DNA from: an uncultured Eubacteriales bacterium
GTDB lineage: Bacteria > Bacillota > Clostridia > Christensenellales > Aristaeellaceae
Reading direction: 5' to 3'
DNA length: 8,940 nt
Assembly: GCA_902782795.1 (NCBI GenBank)
Contig: CACZOT010000291.1
Location: 1-8,940, forward strand
Below the pieces are notes generated by a model, which worked only from the letters and a program-made list of their open reading frames with translations, did not search any database and had not been told where the DNA came from. Made by a program: the position numbers and the translations under genes. Positions 6,630 to 8,940 of the stretch are shown here, one piece after another. How positions within the stretch are numbered: position 1 is the stretch's first letter; every line of letters starts with the position of its first letter.

Positions 6630-7586
6630 TTATTGATTATCCAAAGCTTCCAGCTGATCGATCAGGTTGTTCACGCTGTCGATCACCTGCAGGCCCTTGG
6701 AACTGACGTAGTCCTTGCCCAGATACACGATCCGGTTGTTCGCGATCGCGTCCATGGTGTTCCACAGATCCGGGTTTTCGGCAAAGGCGGCTTCATCCTG
6801 CTCTTTGACCGCTTCCGCGTCGGACGCGGGCGAAATGGCAAAGATGATCTCCGGATTCAGCTTGATGATGGTCTCGGTATCGGTCATCACGTTGCGCTGG
6901 GAAGGATCGAACACGGAATCCGCAAGGTTTTCATAGGGCAGATGGGTCAGGATGCTCCCCAGGTAGCCTTCCGACGTCTGCAGATAGGTGCCGGGCGTGT
7001 AGAAGAAGATCAGCATGGTCTGCGTGTCCCGGCTGGCGGTGAACGCGGAGGCGCGCGCCTCCACCGCTTCAAATTCGGACGCGATGGCCGCGGTCATTTC
7101 GTCGCCGCCGAATGAGCGGGCCAGCGTGATCGCCTCCTCCTTCGTCTGGCCGTAGGCGATCGAGGGGCCTTCGCTGGTGTAGTAGACCGGAATGCCCGCC
7201 GCGGCGAGCTGCTCGCCGTAGGCCTCCTTCTGGTAGCTGCCGACGATCAGCAGGTCCGGCTCCAGGGCGACGATGCTTTCGATATCCATGCCGCTCATGC
7301 CGGTGGCGATGGTGGGCAGCTCGTACACCCAATCCGGGTGCTCCGCGTTCGCCACCAGCGTCGTGACCGCGACGGGGTGGATGTCGCAGCGCACCAGGAT
7401 CTGCAGCGCGGAATTCGACAGGCACACGATGCGCTCCGGCATTGCGTCCAGGACCAGCGTTTCGCCCTCGCTTTCCTGTATGTAGGAGGGGTAGTACAGA
7501 GTCACGGGCGTTTCCTCCGCCGCGGCGAAGGACGCCAGGCCCAGGGCCAGTATCGTCGCGAGCACCAAAGACAGCAGCTTCTTCAT
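6630..7586 (-). CDS. ABC transporter substrate-binding protein, BtuF/FepB-like (intact)
   Basis: This complete 318-residue Peripla_BP_2-family binding protein has the normal size for the family. It begins with a Sec signal peptide (MKKLLSLVLATILALGLASF, likely cleaved after AAA). MPERIVCLSNSALQ (about 49-62), DIESIVALEPDLLIVGS, AGIPVYYTSEGPS and LNPEIIFAISP follow, which are the usual landmarks of the two lobes and the linking helix. Relatives bind cobalamin, haem or ferric chelates, and the ligand here is unknown. It is a paralogue of the following binding protein, sharing many of the same blocks by eye. Like it, it lacks a lipobox cysteine after the signal peptide, unusual if the host has a single membrane. 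The start is supported by AAAAGGAG (complement of 7595-7602) eight bases upstream. It lies 39 bases after the NifH-like gene and 18 bases before the next start, so it is in the same operon. No permease or ATPase partner is in the window. Confidence 0.87.
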   Translation of the reverse strand: MKKLLSLVLATILALGLASFAAAEETPVTLYYPSYIQESEGETLVLDAMPERIVCLSNSALQILVRCDIHPVAVTTLVANAEHPDWVYELPTIATGMSGMDIESIVALEPDLLIVGSYQKEAYGEQLAAAGIPVYYTSEGPSIAYGQTKEEAITLARSFGGDEMTAAIASEFEAVEARASAFTASRDTQTMLIFFYTPGTYLQTSEGYLGSILTHLPYENLADSVFDPSQRNVMTDTETIIKLNPEIIFAISPASDAEAVKEQDEAAFAENPDLWNTMDAIANNRIVYLGKDYVSSKGLQVIDSVNNLIDQLEALDNQ

Positions 7587-7625
7587 GGATCGTTCTCCTT
7601 TTCTTCTTGCGTATGAAGACAGGCC

Positions 7626-8393
7626 CTACGCCTGATCATCATTCTGCGTCAATGCCAGGATGGTCTTCGCCAGTTCCCGATAGATATCGCACATGGGCGA
7701 TTCGGGAACGCATTCGAACACGGTCCCCCCGCCCGCCTCCGCCGTTTGGATATCGCCGCAGCGCGGAATGCGGGCGACCACTTCCGTGCCGATCTCCTTC
7801 GCAGCCTGGTACACGATGGCGTCTTCGTTCTCGATGTTCCGGCTGTTCTGGATGAGCCCGCCCAGCCTCGCGTAGCCGCGGCTTGCAAAATTGCGCACAG
7901 CGCGGGCGATATTGTCCGCCGCGTACAGCGCCATCATTTCCCCGCTGGAGACGATGAACACCTCCCGGGCGTACCCTTCCCGGATGGGCATGGCGAAGCC
8001 GCCGCATACCACGTCGCCCAGTACGTCGTAAACGACGATATCTGGCCGGTAGGTTTCAAAGGCCTCCAGTTCGGCCAGCTTTTCAAAGGCAGAGATAATC
8101 CCCCGGCCCGCGCAGCCGATCCCCGGAGTCGGCCCGCCGCTCTCCACGCACAGGACGCCGTTGTACCCTTCGAATACGATATCCGTCAGCTCCAGCTCGT
8201 CGCCCTTTTCCCGAAGCTGGTTCAGCACCGTGGGGATGCGCCGGCCCTTCATCAGGCCCTTGGTGGAATCCGCCTTGGGATCGCAGCCGACTTGCATGAC
8301 CCTGTACCCCATGGCGGAAAGCGCCGCCGACAGATTGGAGGTCGTGGTGCTTTTCCCGATGCCGCCTTTTCCATAGATCGCAATCTTTCGCAT
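7626..8393 (-). CDS. NifH-like iron protein (ATP-dependent reductase component)
   Basis: This 255-residue protein is a member of the NifH/BchL/CfbC family: a homodimer that carries a [4Fe-4S] cluster between subunits and uses ATP to push electrons into a component-1 partner. All key parts are visible: P-loop GKGGIGKS (8-15), switch I DPKADST (38-44), first cluster ligand Cys94 in GCAGRG, and second ligand Cys130 in switch II YDVLGDVVCGGF (122-133). Arg97 matches the arginine that is ADP-ribosylated in nitrogenase NifH. The length is slightly shorter than most NifH, mainly at the C-terminus. I chose ATG 8393 because family sequence begins MRKIAIYGKGG there and GGAG lies at 8402-8399. An upstream TTG at 8432 would add 13 residues, but it has no binding site. 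It is the first gene of the leftward operon and presumably serves the NifD/NifK-like pair downstream, although two binding-protein genes intervene. Confidence 0.93.
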   Translation of the reverse strand: MRKIAIYGKGGIGKSTTTSNLSAALSAMGYRVMQVGCDPKADSTKGLMKGRRIPTVLNQLREKGDELELTDIVFEGYNGVLCVESGGPTPGIGCAGRGIISAFEKLAELEAFETYRPDIVVYDVLGDVVCGGFAMPIREGYAREVFIVSSGEMMALYAADNIARAVRNFASRGYARLGGLIQNSRNIENEDAIVYQAAKEIGTEVVARIPRCGDIQTAEAGGGTVFECVPESPMCDIYRELAKTILALTQNDDQA

Positions 8394-8425
8394 GATGACT
8401 CCACGTTTTCTTCCTCTCTCTTCCA

Positions 8426-8454
8426 TTGACAAGGAGGAGCGGAAGGATTACAAT
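8426..8454 (+). promoter_or_regulatory. Sigma-A-type promoter firing rightwards
   Basis: TTGACA at 8426-8431 and TACAAT at 8449-8454 are separated by exactly 17 bases, a near-consensus housekeeping promoter. Transcription should begin around 8460-8462 and read into the gene at 8567 after a leader of about 105 bases. The promoter lies within the untranslated leader of the divergent NifH-like gene. No equally good promoter is visible for the leftward operon. Confidence 0.7.
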
Positions 8455-8460
8455 ATCATT

Positions 8461-8476
8461 GTTAGAGTAATCTAAC
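8461..8476. promoter_or_regulatory. Palindromic operator candidate in the divergent region
   Basis: GTTAGA-GTAA-TCTAAC is a perfect inverted repeat of two 6-base arms around a 4-base centre. It sits at the predicted start point of the rightward promoter and upstream of the NifH-like gene, so one bound regulator could control both directions. The TTAG...CTAA ends loosely recall DtxR/IdeR metal-regulator boxes, a weak resemblance that needs testing. The surroundings (8446-8490) are AT-rich compared with the rest of the window. Confidence 0.45.
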
Positions 8477-8566
8477 TAATGGATATTATAGCACGGCCCG
8501 TTCCCCGGCCGCCTGCAATATCTATTGGAAAATCTCCAAAATCTTGTCATCGAGCGTGAGAACAGA

Positions 8567-8940
8567 ATGTCGGAACACGAGGAAGACGCCGCCTATCTGG
8601 AGCTGATCTACAACCTGCATTCGATCTGCGAGGCCCTGGCGTACGACGGCCTGGAAAGCGCGCGCGCGATGCTTTCCGAGCGGATCAAACACGTCGCGGC
8701 GGCGCACGGCGGCGCCATTCCCACCGTCGACGGCATGATCCTGATCACTTCCCTGAACCGCAGCCTGTATGATTTTTTCCAGTTCTATCTGCACGTCAGC
8801 TTTACAAAATGCTGCTACGAAAACCGCGTGCATCTGGACATGATGCGCGATAACGAGGCGATCTACCGCGCGGGCGTCAAGGTCCTGTCCGATTACAACC
8901 ACGCGTTCTCGGACAACCGGGAGATCTGCAACCATATGGA
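8567..8940 (+). CDS. Unidentified protein, possible AraC-type regulator (3' end outside window)
   Basis: The frame is open from ATG 8567 to the end of the window (124 codons). It has codon use like its neighbours and no stops, and a near-consensus promoter lies upstream. The protein is predicted mostly helical: an acidic start (MSEHEED), then LELIYNLHSICEALAYDG, a central NRSLYDFFQFYLHVSFTKCC segment (64-83) and a charged helix leading to DNREICNHM at the edge. No signal peptide or catalytic motif is visible. The pattern recalls the N-terminal sensing region of some Bacillota AraC-type regulators, in which the DNA-binding domain would follow beyond the window, but the evidence is weak. Start choice is uncertain. 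The ATG has only a poor GTGAG site, and the same frame stays open upstream to 8492. A TTG at 8525 would add a plausible helix (ENLQNLVIERENR). Its divergent position suggests it may regulate the nitrogenase-like operon. Confidence 0.55.
   Translation, partial: MSEHEEDAAYLELIYNLHSICEALAYDGLESARAMLSERIKHVAAAHGGAIPTVDGMILITSLNRSLYDFFQFYLHVSFTKCCYENRVHLDMMRDNEAIYRAGVKVLSDYNHAFSDNREICNHM

Noticed and set aside
8393..8432. TTG start at 8432 adding 13 residues to the NifH-like protein
   Set aside because: The extra residues (EERGRKRG-type) are not family sequence and no binding site precedes the TTG. ATG 8393 has GGAG and fits the family N-terminus.
8431..8437. AAGGAGG resembling a ribosome binding site on the + strand
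   Set aside because: It falls between the -35 and -10 of the rightward promoter, upstream of the likely start of transcription, and no start codon follows at a usable distance.
8485..8490. Leftward TATAAT as the operon's -10 element
   Set aside because: No matching -35 lies 16-18 bases upstream. The nearest TTGCAG is about 22 bases away and the spacer is very GC-rich. It may still contribute, but I cannot support it as a promoter.
1..8940. CRISPR arrays, tRNA or rRNA genes, insertion sequences
   Set aside because: I saw no regularly spaced repeats, tRNA-like cloverleaf, rRNA sequence, transposase or flanking terminal repeats anywhere in the window.

Overview
The window most likely comes from an anaerobic, GC-rich Bacillota (Clostridia-like) genome. 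The evidence is strong AAAAGGAG-type ribosome binding sites, one consensus sigma-A-type promoter, MKKLLSL-type signal peptides, and oxygen-sensitive nitrogenase-like genes. The phylum assignment is inference. Nothing in the sequence fixes it.

Layout: (1) On the + strand, 1-2806 holds two adjacent ABC exporter half-transporters, each a membrane domain fused to an ATPase. They look CydD-like and CydC-like, and the first is cut by the window edge. (2) 2807-2919 is a convergent intergenic gap with an 18-bp hairpin. (3) On the - strand, 8393 down to 2920 is one apparent operon. In transcription order it encodes a NifH-like iron protein, two tandem Peripla_BP_2-type (BtuF/FepB-like) binding proteins, two nitrogenase component-1-like subunits (NifD-like, then NifK-like) and a flavodoxin-like protein. 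(4) 8394-8566 is a divergent regulatory region with a near-consensus promoter firing rightwards and a perfect 6+6 palindrome at its predicted start point. (5) From 8567 a rightward gene leaves the window. It is possibly an AraC-type regulator, but the diagnostic domain is not in view.

The iron protein keeps its P-loop and both [4Fe-4S] cysteines, so it should be an ATP-driven electron donor. Its component-1 partners do not look like true nitrogenase. The NifK-like subunit keeps only one of the usual three cluster cysteines, and the NifD-like subunit has Asn where NifD has the cofactor-binding Cys. This points to a nitrogenase-like reductase of the kind that reduces tetrapyrroles or other small molecules. 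Linked binding proteins suggest the substrate, or a metal complex, is captured from outside. The flavodoxin could feed electrons. The CydDC-like exporter may belong to the same physiology, but it is on the other strand.

The most important anomaly is near 5825-5855. The second binding-protein gene loses its last ~60 codons, and the NifD-like gene loses roughly its first 30-40 codons, at one abrupt out-of-frame junction. No permease or ATPase for the binding proteins is present. Either a deletion removed the end of one gene, the start of the other and whatever lay between (quite possibly the permease and ATPase), or the assembly is wrong here.
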